This document shows positions 55,333 through 63,829 of a DNA stretch of 64,000 bases, piece after piece. The notes below the pieces were generated by a model, which was not told where the DNA came from, ran no database searches, and worked only from the letters and a program-made list of their open reading frames with translations. The number at the start of each line of letters is the position of its first letter. Within the stretch, counting starts at the first letter, position 1. The translations under genes and the position numbers were made by a program. The DNA comes from Propionibacteriaceae bacterium (GTDB lineage: Bacteria; Actinomycetota; Actinomycetes; Propionibacteriales; Propionibacteriaceae): NCBI GenBank assembly GCA_031285845.1, contig JAITVK010000002.1:1-64000 (forward strand), in the 5' to 3' direction.

Positions 55333-55492
55333 TGACATAACCCTGCCCAAGTTGGGCGTGTCGACCCGGTGTCGGTGACTTGGTGAGGGTTGTGTCACCG
55401 ATTTGGCCCCGACACGCCGAGAATCAGTGACAGAACCCTCCCCAAGTTCACCTGGGACCGTTTTCAGACGCAACTTCGGCAGGGTTGTGTCG
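55333..55492. repeat. Four alternating 20-bp inverted repeats (two stem-loops)
   Basis: Copies: TGACATAACCCTGCCCAAGT at 55333-55352, its inverse ACTTGGTGAGGGTTGTGTCA at 55378-55397, TGACAGAACCCTCCCCAAGT at 55428-55447 and the inverse ACTTCGGCAGGGTTGTGTCG at 55473-55492. Orientation alternates forward-reverse-forward-reverse with spacing 45-50 bp, giving two possible hairpins of ~17-20 bp. Part of a 905-bp region (54997-55901) without a convincing gene; a looser ~85-bp imperfect duplication follows at about 55591-55745. Confidence 0.8.
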
Positions 55493-55901
55493 GCACGAAG
55501 TCACCACCCGTCGGGACGCACCGCATCACGCTTGTACGCCGACCTATCACCAGTTTGTACGCCATGGCGACATGTAGGAAGTGAAAGACCCGCGACCAGC
55601 GGCCAACACGGGCCACCGGGCTGACGACCTGCGACGGTTTTGTACGCCAATCCAGCCCGTACGACGGGAGATACTCGCGACTGACCGCCAACGCCGGCCG
55701 CTGCCCCGCGACCTGCGACGACTTCGCACGCCGCTGCAGCTCAGACGACTGAAGAAACCCGGGGCCATCCATCGACACGAGTGCCAACTCGACCGACTGT
55801 GACGAATTCCTCGCCCACCGCAGGCGCTAACCTCACCATTGAGGGCAGAACACTGATTCGCGTTGGCTGTGCTCATCGAAACCGACGGCTTCGGGCCCGA
55901 C

Positions 55902-56579
55902 TCAGGACTCGGTGGCCTGCGATCCACTGAGTAGGTTGATTCGGTAACTGGCTAAGAATTCTTCTGCTTCTGCAACCTCACCGAAAATGTACGCCCGGGC
56001 GAGCAGATCATTGAAGTGGCGCACCGCCTCTTGTCCACTCGACTGATCCCTCGTGGGAAGGGACAGCAACTGGTCACTTCGATGATGAAGCAGATAGCCT
56101 TCGGCAACGAACAGCGCCGTACGTTTGTTCCCATCCATGAACGGTTGGGCTGCTGCAAGCGCGACGAACAGAGCTGCAGCCTGTCCGATCAAATCCTCGT
56201 GCCGGAGCAAAGAGCTTCGGATGATGGCGGTCAGATCGGCCTTGGTCACCGGGGGAGGTTAATGGCGACCATAAGGGGTGTCGACGCCGATGTGGTCAGT
56301 TTTGGTTCGCAGTTGGCCCGGGATGAGCGCGCCGCTGCGAGTCATCGCGGAGTTGACTGCGATGACATAGTCGAGGTCAACCGGTTGCTCGGTGTGAGAC
56401 GCGACATAATGTGCCACATCTTTCAGGTCCTCGAGTAGCGCCAGGTCGGCTCGCGACGTCACACCTTTCGTACTGCCTGTCGCGAGGAAATCCCTCGTGT
56501 CAAGCCGATTCGCGGACAGGCCATTGAACACGCTGCCGGAAGCGTAGACGACATCGGCCAAGTCTTCGATACGAATCAT
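55902..56579 (-). pseudogene. Fic/Doc-family protein interrupted by an in-frame stop
   Basis: The N-terminal part from ATG 56579 (GGAAGGTGG upstream) reads MIRIEDLADVVYASGSVFNG ... AMTRSGALIPGQLRTKTDHI, GVDTPYGRH and then TAA at 56261-56259. The same frame goes on PPPVTKADLTAIIRSSLLRH ... AAAQPFMDGNKRTALFVAEG to 55902. A single stop codon thus splits one ~225-aa Fic protein. Fic enzymes transfer AMP or another nucleotide part to proteins. The usual motif is HPFxDGNKR; here His is Gln (QPFMDGNKR), as I recall in some Fic subfamilies. The 3' part could only restart at a GTG without ribosome site. Confidence 0.85.
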
Positions 56580-56630
56580 CGGGCGCCACCTTCCGTGTCT
56601 TCGGCGATCGATCCATCCTATCGAGCCCGG

Positions 56631-57680
56631 TCAGTACTCGACGATGACGCGGCGTGAACCGGTGAGCACTGTGGCTAAACCGCCGTTGGGGATGATCACT
56701 TGCGGGTCGGTGTGACCGAAATCGAGGTTTTGAACGATCGGGATGGTCGGGTTGTACGAGCGGACAGCGGAGCGTACGGCTTCGCGTTGAGCCACGGGAT
56801 AGGCCGTACGTTCCCCTGACTCGCGGGGCTTGTCGAACGCCCAGGCTTTCGCCCGCCCGACCAGGATCGCGCTGAAACGGTCAAGCCAACCTCGTTCGCC
56901 GAATCCGGCCAGCAAGTAGCCGACCATGAACGGATCGAGGATCACCTCCGAGGTCTCCAGGTAGAGCACGCCGCCGGCCAGGTCGTCGTCACCCGGCATC
57001 GGATGGCCGGCCGCGAGCATCCCATGGAGGACCTCGCAACATCCGCCCCACAACACCCCGGCGACCTCATCGGGGGTTTCGTCACTGACATCCCAGTCCG
57101 GTCCGTCGTTGGGCTCCATCTGATGCGGACGAGTCGGGTTCGCCCGATCTGACCAATCCCATTCCACTTCAGTGAACTGTTCTGCGGTGGGAATCTCGTA
57201 GTCGCCCGACTCGAACAAGGCCCGCTTCAGCGAGTCGAAGGTCAGCGGATCCGGCGTCGGCATCGCCAGCTGGACCATCGTTGAGCAGCCATAGTACGAC
57301 CGGACACCCAGCCGCCACAGGAAGTTGTGGAGGTTGGTGTTGTCGGAGTAGCCGAAGAACGGTTTCGGGTGGTCCCGAAACACCTCAGGATCGAGATGTT
57401 TGATCAGTCCGATCTCGTCGTCTCCCCCAACTGTGGCGATCACGGCCGCGATCGTCGGATCAGCGACCGTGTCCATCAGGTCACGGGCGCGATCGGCGTG
57501 AGACGCGCCGACTTGGCGAGTCGTCGGATATTCCACTGGCTCGACGCCGACCACGCGCCGCAGGCGTTCCACACCGAGTTCATGGACCCATGGGAACACG
57601 CCGGCTGGGCCCGCCGATGGCGACAGCACGGCCACGCGATCGCCGCGATGGGCTTTCGGCAGCCGGGGAAACCGTTTCAT
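56631..57680 (-). CDS. Peptidase S66 (LD-carboxypeptidase / MccF-like)
   Basis: 349 aa. RVAVLSPSAGPAGVFPWVHE; VIATVGGDDEIGL; the nucleophile in PFFGYSDNTNLHNFLW; GVLWGGCCEVL; GVLYLETSE; and a C-terminal DFGHTDPQVIIPNGG with the catalytic His. Long loops typical of MccF, which cleaves microcin C7-like peptides, rather than the shorter LdcA. Either a murein recycling enzyme or self-immunity. Cytosolic; no signal peptide. Confidence 0.92.
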   Translation of the reverse strand: MKRFPRLPKAHRGDRVAVLSPSAGPAGVFPWVHELGVERLRRVVGVEPVEYPTTRQVGASHADRARDLMDTVADPTIAAVIATVGGDDEIGLIKHLDPEVFRDHPKPFFGYSDNTNLHNFLWRLGVRSYYGCSTMVQLAMPTPDPLTFDSLKRALFESGDYEIPTAEQFTEVEWDWSDRANPTRPHQMEPNDGPDWDVSDETPDEVAGVLWGGCCEVLHGMLAAGHPMPGDDDLAGGVLYLETSEVILDPFMVGYLLAGFGERGWLDRFSAILVGRAKAWAFDKPRESGERTAYPVAQREAVRSAVRSYNPTIPIVQNLDFGHTDPQVIIPNGGLATVLTGSRRVIVEY

Positions 57681-57850
57681 GGGTGAAGTCTAGTTGGCGG
57701 GTACGCTGGGCGGTGCGGCGACGAAGTGAACAGCTATGATACTGATCACAACGACGACCGGTGGTTGCTGGTCGATGAACTGCTCGCGTGCCGTCGGTCG
57801 TACTGGCGGCGCCTTGACCCTCGTCGTGTGGCGCGCTGGTCAGCGGGTGC

Positions 57851-58816
57851 TCAGCGCGACGACGGCTGGCTGTCTTCCCCAGCGAGGAAGTCCGCGGTCT
57901 CGGGCAGAGTGATGGCGTTGAGTGCGAAAGTACGTTCGACCAGCGACACCTGTTTGTCCCGCAAGAACCCCCAAGATTCCTCGCCGAGGCTCGTCATGAC
58001 GGCGGCGTACGGATCGGTCAGGCGCAGAACCGACCACTCGTCGATCGGGCTTCCGTCGGTGAAACGCCAACCAATCATGGTGAGCATTCCAGCGACGAAA
58101 TCCCGCTTGGCACGACGACCAGCGGCTGTGAACACCAGGTCGATGATGATCGCGTCGCGCCCGGCTCCACTGAGCGCGGCGTCCAACACCTGCAACCCCA
58201 GCCAATGCCACAGCCACTGCGGGTCGGCCAGCGCGCGCTTGCCGTGAGCGGTCAGCCGCAGAGTGCCCTTGTATTTGCGGAGCAGTCGAAAACGCATCAT
58301 CATCTGCCGGAATTCCGCCACCGGCCTGGTGTGGTCTTCACGGTTCTTCTTGCCGAACCACTGCTTCGCGGCCGGCAACAGGTCGGCCAAAGTCGTGACG
58401 TCCGCCGGTTTGAGGTAGCCGGCCGTCGTCAGCGGCAGACCGTCGCGAGCACGTTCGAGAATCCATCGGTACGGCGCAAGCGCGGCGAGGATGGCGTCGT
58501 CTTCGGCTAGCACCGGTTGGTTCATCGCTCTGATCAGGGTGTCGAGTACTGTCCTGTCGCCGCCGTGCTCCATCAGGTCACGAATCGTGGTCGCGACCGT
58601 CGTTCGAAGGGGAAGTTTCAGCGGGTCAGTGTCCCCCAAGCGCAAGAAGCCACCGTCTTCGTCCACACCGATCGCGACACGAATGTTGGCCTCTGGAGTC
58701 AACGTCGAGTCGAATCCGTCGGCTCCGATGGTGTTCTCCGGCGCAGGGCGGCGGCCCGTACTGTTGCTGAACCGTGGGTCCTGTGACAATGGTCGTCCGA
58801 AAGCGTCGGTTTCCAT
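57851..58816 (-). CDS. Conserved hypothetical protein (actinobacterial)
   Basis: 321 aa, soluble. Recognisable stretches: LTTAGYLKPADVTTLADLLP, MMRFRLLRKYKGTLRLTAHG and WHWLGLQVLDAALS. The middle resembles a helical region I know only from uncharacterised actinobacterial proteins, some linked to pRiA4b ORF-3-like proteins. No catalytic motif. It stands alone, convergent with nothing, 45 bp after the VapC stop on the same strand. Confidence 0.75.
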   Translation of the reverse strand: METDAFGRPLSQDPRFSNSTGRRPAPENTIGADGFDSTLTPEANIRVAIGVDEDGGFLRLGDTDPLKLPLRTTVATTIRDLMEHGGDRTVLDTLIRAMNQPVLAEDDAILAALAPYRWILERARDGLPLTTAGYLKPADVTTLADLLPAAKQWFGKKNREDHTRPVAEFRQMMMRFRLLRKYKGTLRLTAHGKRALADPQWLWHWLGLQVLDAALSGAGRDAIIIDLVFTAAGRRAKRDFVAGMLTMIGWRFTDGSPIDEWSVLRLTDPYAAVMTSLGEESWGFLRDKQVSLVERTFALNAITLPETADFLAGEDSQPSSR

Positions 58817-58861
58817 GGGGAACAGTCTAGGCGTCGGATTGATCGGGCCTCATCACCCCTG

Positions 58862-59299
58862 TCATAACCGAACATCGGCGAGACTGTCACTGGTCGCGAG
58901 TCCCAAACCTGTCGCCGCGCTGAGGAGCGCCTGATCACCCGAGATGACGACCAAATCGGGGGCCCGGACTGCCACAGCGGTGGCGGCATGAACGGCGTCG
59001 TACCCGCGCAAAGACTGGCTGAGCGCCAGTTCTGCGGCCAAGTCGACGATCTCACGAGTGGGGCTGACGAGGTCGAGTTCGTTCAAGCGTCGGTTCAGCA
59101 GGGCGACGGCTGACCTGTGCTCAACGGCCGTGAGGCGTTCTATGCGTAGCGCGAGAGCCAGCGCGGCATGGGCTTCCGCAACGACAAGCATGGATGCGAC
59201 ACGGATGTCGCAGGCCGTCCACAATTGGGCGCAACGCGCGCTGCCTGGTTCCGCGATGACAAGCGGCACGATGGCCGAGGTGTCGAAGTAACCGATCAT
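58862..59299 (-). CDS. vapC: VapC-type PIN-domain toxin
   Basis: 145 aa PIN ribonuclease. Acidic residues in YFDTSAIVPLV (Asp 6), VVAEAHAAL (Glu), GYDAVHAATA (Asp) and VISGDQALLSAA (Asp), the usual metal-binding set. VapC toxins cut tRNA or rRNA. The ATG overlaps the antitoxin stop (ATGA), so the two are coupled. Confidence 0.93.
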   Translation of the reverse strand: MIGYFDTSAIVPLVIAEPGSARCAQLWTACDIRVASMLVVAEAHAALALALRIERLTAVEHRSAVALLNRRLNELDLVSPTREIVDLAAELALSQSLRGYDAVHAATAVAVRAPDLVVISGDQALLSAATGLGLATSDSLADVRL

Positions 59300-59580
59300 C
59301 GGCGCTGTTCGTCGATGAGGTCGCTGACTGTCCCGCTCGCTGTCACTGGGGGGTCGAGGTCGACGGCTGAGTCGCGAGCCGGGGTGATCACGCCGCGGGC
59401 GACGAGACGCTCGTAATTCGACCGGGCCGTCACGGGAAGCAGACGCGCCACCGGTCGCCCGTGCTCAGTCAAGGTGTACGAATGGCCGGCTTTGATCGAA
59501 CTGATGACAGCCGAGAGGTTGACCCGAAGATCCTTCAGACCGACGCCAGTCCCCACCCCACTTGTTGTAACATCTGTCAT
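59296..59580 (-). CDS. Phd/YefM-type antitoxin
   Basis: 94 aa from ATG 59580 (MTDVTTSG). GLKDLRVNLSAVISSIKAGH and TLTEHGRPVARLLPV form the Phd DNA-binding domain; the acidic C-terminus (VDLDPPVTASGTVSDLIDEQ) would bind VapC. TACACT lies exactly 6 nt before the ATG, inside the palindrome 59586-59597, consistent with leaderless transcription and autorepression. Confidence 0.92.
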   Translation of the reverse strand: MTDVTTSGVGTGVGLKDLRVNLSAVISSIKAGHSYTLTEHGRPVARLLPVTARSNYERLVARGVITPARDSAVDLDPPVTASGTVSDLIDEQRR

Positions 59581-59585
59581 GGCAT

Positions 59586-59597
59586 AAGTGTACACTT
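59586..59597. promoter_or_regulatory. Palindromic operator candidate of the phd-vapC pair
   Basis: AAGTGTACACTT is a perfect 12-bp palindrome. It overlaps the -10-like TACACT of the toxin-antitoxin operon, as expected for autorepression by a Phd dimer. Confidence 0.65.
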
Positions 59598-59664
59598 CGG
59601 GGACGCGACAGATGGTCCACTGTGGAGTCGGGAGCGATGGTCAACCCGGGGTCGAGAGCGAGGG

Positions 59665-59823
59665 TCACCAGCAGTATTTGCCGTGTTCGGGGCAGACGAG
59701 GCACTTGCCGTCGCAGGTGCTGCAGGTGATGTGACCGCCGACGAAAGCCGAGTAGTAGCCGGTGCCCCGGCACTCCGGGCAAGTGATCAGCGTCTTGGTG
59801 CACAGGGAATTGTGACACATCAT
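59665..59823 (-). CDS. Small cysteine-rich (zinc-ribbon-like) protein
   Basis: 52 aa from ATG 59823, chosen because AAAGGAG lies 8 nt upstream: MMCHNSLCTKTLITCPECRG and later HITCSTCDGKCLVCPEHG. Eight Cys in CxxC pairs plus His; CPECRGTG and CSTCDGKCLVC recall the DnaJ zinc-finger repeat CxxCxGxG. Probably binds two zinc ions; role unknown. Monocistronic between the TA pair and the GH94 gene. Confidence 0.75.
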   Translation of the reverse strand: MMCHNSLCTKTLITCPECRGTGYYSAFVGGHITCSTCDGKCLVCPEHGKYCW

Positions 59824-60007
59824 GATAAACACTCCTTTGGTCATCACGCACTGATGTTGTGCGTGAGACTCACGGTACGCCGAAGGTGCCTTCTCGGCGA
59901 TGCCCAAGTGGCCACACTTTCCATCGAAAGGCCCGACAACGAGGTTAAGCTCGTCGATATGTACGGACGTTGTACGGCGTGAGGCGGCACGCTCAGGGCG
60001 CCCGCGC

Positions 60008-62476
60008 CTACGCGCCCTCGGGCAGTCCGCGCCATTCGACCATCACCGTACTGCCCGCGGCCGCGACCGGGATGACGCCGGACTCGACCGTGCGACCATC
60101 GACCGTCAAGGTGGCTGGCGGTTCGGCCCCACTGTGCGTCGGATCGTACGACCCGGAACCAACGATGTGAATGATGTACGTCGCGCCGCGGTAACGTCGC
60201 GTCACCGTGTATTCGCCAAAGTCGGCTGGCATTCGCGGTGAGACGATCAGGCCGTCGAGCGACGGGCGGACTCCGAGCAGCCAGCAGGTGGCGGCATGCC
60301 AGGTCCAGGCGGCCGTGCCGGTCAGCCACGAGTTCTTCGCCTGGCCGAAGCGAGGCGCGGTTGGTCCAGCGATCATCTGCGAATAGACGTACGGCTCGGT
60401 CATGTGAGTCTCCGAGATGGCCTCCCGATAAGCCGGAGTGATGCGTTTATAGTAGTCAAATGCCAGATCTGGCGTCCCAGCGATCGTCTCAGCGATGATG
60501 ATCCAGGGGTTGTTGTGACAGAAGATGCCGCCATTCTCCTTGTAGCCGGGCGGGTAGGAGGTGATCTCACCCAATTCGACGTGATACGTGGTGTACGGTG
60601 GCGCGACCAAGGCCACACCGTGCGGGCTCGCCAGAAGCTTGTTGACCGATTCCAGCGCCGTGGCCGCCCGTCCATCGGCCAGGCCAGCCCCACCCATGAC
60701 ACACATGCCCTGCGGTTCGATATAGATCTGGCCTTCGTCGTCGCTGATCGATCCGACCGGCGCGCCCATCGCGTCGTACGCCCGGCGGAACCAGGCGCCG
60801 TCCCAGCCATGGTCATCCACTGCCACGCGCATTGCCGCCACCGATCGCCGGACTTCTTCGGCCAAGTCAGCCTCGCCTCGGCGCTGCAACAGGTCGGCCA
60901 GGTCGGGGCAGGTCGCCAACGCCATCCCGGCGATGAACACCGACTCAGCCACGGTTCCGGCCTGATTGGTCGTCGTTTGGAATGACTCGCCCGGGGTCGT
61001 GGTGAAAGCGTTGAGGTTCAGGCAGTCGTTCCAGTCGGCCCGTCCGATCAGGGGCAGGCCATGCGGACCGAGGTTGTTCACGACATGCCGCCACGAGGCG
61101 ACCAGGTGATCGATCAGTGGCCGCGCCAAGGATTCATCGTTGTCAAAGGGCACATTCTCGTTGAGGATCGCGAAGTCGCCGGTCTCTTTGATGTACGCCG
61201 CGACACCCCAGATCAGCCACAACGGATCGTCGTTGAACCCTGAGCCGAGGTCATGGTTGCCGCGCTTGGTCAGCGGTTGATACTGATGATAGGCCGAGCC
61301 GTCCGGGAACTGCGTCGCCGCCAGGTCGAGAATCCGCTGGCGTGCCCGATCAGGCACCATCGCGACAATGCCGAGCAGATCCTGATTCGAGTCACGGAAA
61401 CCCATGCCGCGCCCGATCCCAGTCTCGAAGTACGACGCGGAGCGCGACAGGTTGAAGGTCACCATGCACTGATACTGGTTCCACATGTTCACTTCGCGGT
61501 TCATCTTCTCGTCGCCAGAGTCCAGATGGAATTGCCCCAGCAACTGCCGCCAATGGGCCTTCAGCCGGTCGAGTTCGGCGGTGGCCTTCTGCGTCGTGTC
61601 GAAACGGGCGATCAGCTCCACAGCGGGGTCTTTGCGGACGACTCCTGGGCCGGCCCATTTGTCGTCGGCAGGGTTTTCCGCGTAGCCGAGAACGAACACC
61701 AGGTCGCGGCTCTCGCCCGGGGCCAGCGTCACTTTCAGGCAGTGCGACCCGATCGGGTACCATCCCGACGCGATCGAGTCACCAGGCTCTCCTGTACGAG
61801 GCACGGCAGCGGTGGCGAGCGAATGCCACGGCCCACCGATGAACCTGTCCCGGTCGGTGTCAAAGCCGTCGATCGGGGCGTTGACCGAGAAAAACGCGTA
61901 GTGGTCGCGGCGTTCCCGATACTCGGTCACGTGATAGATCGTCGAGCCGACGACTTCGACTTCAGCCAGCGACAGGTTGCGCTGCAAATTGAGCATGTCG
62001 TCCAACGCGTCCCACAAACACCACTCGACATAGCTGAACAGAGTCAAGTCTTTGGTGTACGCCGACGTGTTGGTCAGCCGAACCTGCTGCACTTCCGCGG
62101 TCGCGTCCAGCGGCACGAAATAGGTGACCGAGGCTTCGACGCCATCCCTGGCCCCAGTGATCGTCGAATAGCCCAGCCCGTGACGGCATTCGTACTCATC
62201 CAGCGGGGTCTGGGTCGGCGCGCAGGTCGGCGACCAGACTTCCCCACCATCGTTGATGAACAGATACCGTCCGTCATTGTCGGCCGGAATCGACTGGTAA
62301 CGGAACCGTGTCAGTCGGCGCAGCTTGGCGTCGCGGTAGAAGCTGTAACCTCCGCCGCGGTGGCTGAGCAGTGAGAAGAAATCCTGACTGCCCAGGTAGT
62401 TGATCCACGGCAGTGGGGTGTCAGGTGTCGTGATGACGTATTCCGCGGCCTCGTCGTCGAAATGTCCGAACTGCAT
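60008..62476 (-). CDS. GH94 glycoside phosphorylase (cellobiose phosphorylase-like)
   Basis: 822 aa, the normal length. MQFGHFDDEAAEYVITTPDT, PLPWINYLGSQDFFSLLSHR, GGYSFYRDAKLRRLTR and RYLFINDGGEVWSP are typical of cellobiose phosphorylase. The catalytic acid Asp is in GRADWNDCLN. It splits cellobiose (or a related beta-glucoside) with phosphate to glucose-1-phosphate and glucose, in the cytosol. A LacI-type operator lies in its promoter. No sugar transporter or LacI gene is in the window. Confidence 0.93.
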   Translation of the reverse strand: MQFGHFDDEAAEYVITTPDTPLPWINYLGSQDFFSLLSHRGGGYSFYRDAKLRRLTRFRYQSIPADNDGRYLFINDGGEVWSPTCAPTQTPLDEYECRHGLGYSTITGARDGVEASVTYFVPLDATAEVQQVRLTNTSAYTKDLTLFSYVEWCLWDALDDMLNLQRNLSLAEVEVVGSTIYHVTEYRERRDHYAFFSVNAPIDGFDTDRDRFIGGPWHSLATAAVPRTGEPGDSIASGWYPIGSHCLKVTLAPGESRDLVFVLGYAENPADDKWAGPGVVRKDPAVELIARFDTTQKATAELDRLKAHWRQLLGQFHLDSGDEKMNREVNMWNQYQCMVTFNLSRSASYFETGIGRGMGFRDSNQDLLGIVAMVPDRARQRILDLAATQFPDGSAYHQYQPLTKRGNHDLGSGFNDDPLWLIWGVAAYIKETGDFAILNENVPFDNDESLARPLIDHLVASWRHVVNNLGPHGLPLIGRADWNDCLNLNAFTTTPGESFQTTTNQAGTVAESVFIAGMALATCPDLADLLQRRGEADLAEEVRRSVAAMRVAVDDHGWDGAWFRRAYDAMGAPVGSISDDEGQIYIEPQGMCVMGGAGLADGRAATALESVNKLLASPHGVALVAPPYTTYHVELGEITSYPPGYKENGGIFCHNNPWIIIAETIAGTPDLAFDYYKRITPAYREAISETHMTEPYVYSQMIAGPTAPRFGQAKNSWLTGTAAWTWHAATCWLLGVRPSLDGLIVSPRMPADFGEYTVTRRYRGATYIIHIVGSGSYDPTHSGAEPPATLTVDGRTVESGVIPVAAAGSTVMVEWRGLPEGA

Positions 62477-62564
62477 GGTGCCCCCGTCTAGGTCGCCGAA
62501 TGTTGTCGTCGACCCGCCGTGGGTCTGATCCGGCCTCGCCTAGACTAGTCTAAAGTCGCCATCA

Positions 62565-62580
62565 GTGGAAGCGGTTCCAC
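62565..62580. promoter_or_regulatory. LacI-family operator candidate upstream of the GH94 gene
   Basis: GTGGAAGCGGTTCCAC has perfect 6-bp arms around GCGG and is about 90 bp before the phosphorylase start. LacI-family regulators of plant sugar use bind sites of the type TGGAA-N4-TTCCA. A second palindrome, TAGACTAGTCTA (62541-62552), lies downstream and contains a possible -10 (TAGACT). Confidence 0.6.
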
Positions 62581-62623
62581 AACCTTTCCGCGACAGGAAT
62601 CGTTTGTCTGTTTCGACTCCGGA

Positions 62624-63829
62624 TCACACGCGTGGGAAGCTCGCCGCGAAAGTTGTTCCCTCACTCGATGTCGACTCGACACGGATGTCGCCACCATAGC
62701 GATGCGCCACTTCGGAAGCCAACGCCAGGCCCAACCCGAAACTGCGCTTGCGACCCGTCTCCGAGCCGTGGGCGAACCGATCGAACACTTGGCTCGGATC
62801 CACTCCGGCGATACCCGGGCCTTGGTCGCGTACTCGGATGATGACCGTACGATCCACTGTTTCCGCGCTCAAATCGACTCGGGATCCGGCCGGCGAATGC
62901 TGGATGGCGTTGTCCACGATCGCGACCACAGCCCGTGTCAGCGAGGTCTCGGGCGCGGCGACGAACATATCCGAAGCGGCCTGGCAGGTCAGCGTGACAT
63001 CGCACTGCTCTGCCATCGGACTCAGCGAAGTGATCGCCTGGCGCAGGCATTCCACGACCGAAGTGCGGGTTCCTTCGACCAGCGGCGCGCCTTCCACCGT
63101 CAACAACATGTCGTCCAACACTCGCGCCATGTTCGTCGTGTCGGCGTGGAGCGAACGAGCGACATCGTCGATCGGCTTGCCGGAGTCGAGACGACGCTGC
63201 AAGATTTGGACTCTCGACGACAACGCTGTCAGCGGGGTACGAAGCTCGTGGCTGGCGTCGGCCACGAAATGGCGCTGAAGCCTAAGCGCCTCAGCCATCG
63301 GTTTGACCGCGCGGCGTGCCATCACCCAAGCCACAATCGGCGTGGTGATCAAGCTGACCAGCGCCAGGATCGCCACCGCCCAGATGAACTGGTCGGCGTT
63401 GAGCCAACCCCAGCGCGGCGGGCGCGGCGTGAACGTGATCCGTCCGCGCTCAAGATCGATGTTCGGTTCCATTTCTGATGGCAGTTGTACGGCGTTGGTG
63501 ACGGACAACACGATCAGGACGACGCAGCCGATCAGGATGACGGACCCCGACACCGCCGCGACTGCCACACCGACCGACATCGCGGCGTGCCGTACTTTCA
63601 GATCGTCTTGAGCGGCCGCGGTCAGGGATCGCGGCCGACGGCGAGCGCGGGTCCGGGTCGGCTGACTGGGTGCAGTCGGCGGAATCGTCCCGGACGGAGC
63701 GCGCGTCGGAGCCGGTGTTGGGGCAGGGGTTGGGACCGCGGGGTCGAAAGCCGGCCGGTCAGAAGATGTGGCTGAGCCGGCCACCGATCGCGCGTTCTCG
63801 GGATCGGTTGGTGGAGTTGGCGAGGTCAT
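62624..63829 (-). CDS. Sensor histidine kinase
   Basis: 401 aa. Pro/Thr-rich N-terminus, two membrane segments (SVGVAVAAVSGSVILIGCVV; FIWAVAILALVSLITTPIVA) with a short ~35-residue outside loop, then the phospho-acceptor in ADASHELRTPLTAL, N box VDNAIQH, G1 RDQGPGIAG and G2 FGLGLALASEVAHRYGG. The ATG overlaps the stop of the response regulator gene (ATGA), so they form one two-component operon. The signal is unknown. Confidence 0.95.
   Translation of the reverse strand: MTSPTPPTDPENARSVAGSATSSDRPAFDPAVPTPAPTPAPTRAPSGTIPPTAPSQPTRTRARRRPRSLTAAAQDDLKVRHAAMSVGVAVAAVSGSVILIGCVVLIVLSVTNAVQLPSEMEPNIDLERGRITFTPRPPRWGWLNADQFIWAVAILALVSLITTPIVAWVMARRAVKPMAEALRLQRHFVADASHELRTPLTALSSRVQILQRRLDSGKPIDDVARSLHADTTNMARVLDDMLLTVEGAPLVEGTRTSVVECLRQAITSLSPMAEQCDVTLTCQAASDMFVAAPETSLTRAVVAIVDNAIQHSPAGSRVDLSAETVDRTVIIRVRDQGPGIAGVDPSQVFDRFAHGSETGRKRSFGLGLALASEVAHRYGGDIRVESTSSEGTTFAASFPRV

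Noticed and set aside
55464-55787. 107-aa minus-strand ORF in the intergenic region
   Set aside because: No ribosome site and it overlaps an imperfect ~85-bp duplication; its apparent internal repeat (SQV) follows from the DNA repeat.
61253-62374. 373-aa plus-strand ORF inside the GH94 gene
   Set aside because: Antisense shadow of a complete, motif-bearing phosphorylase.
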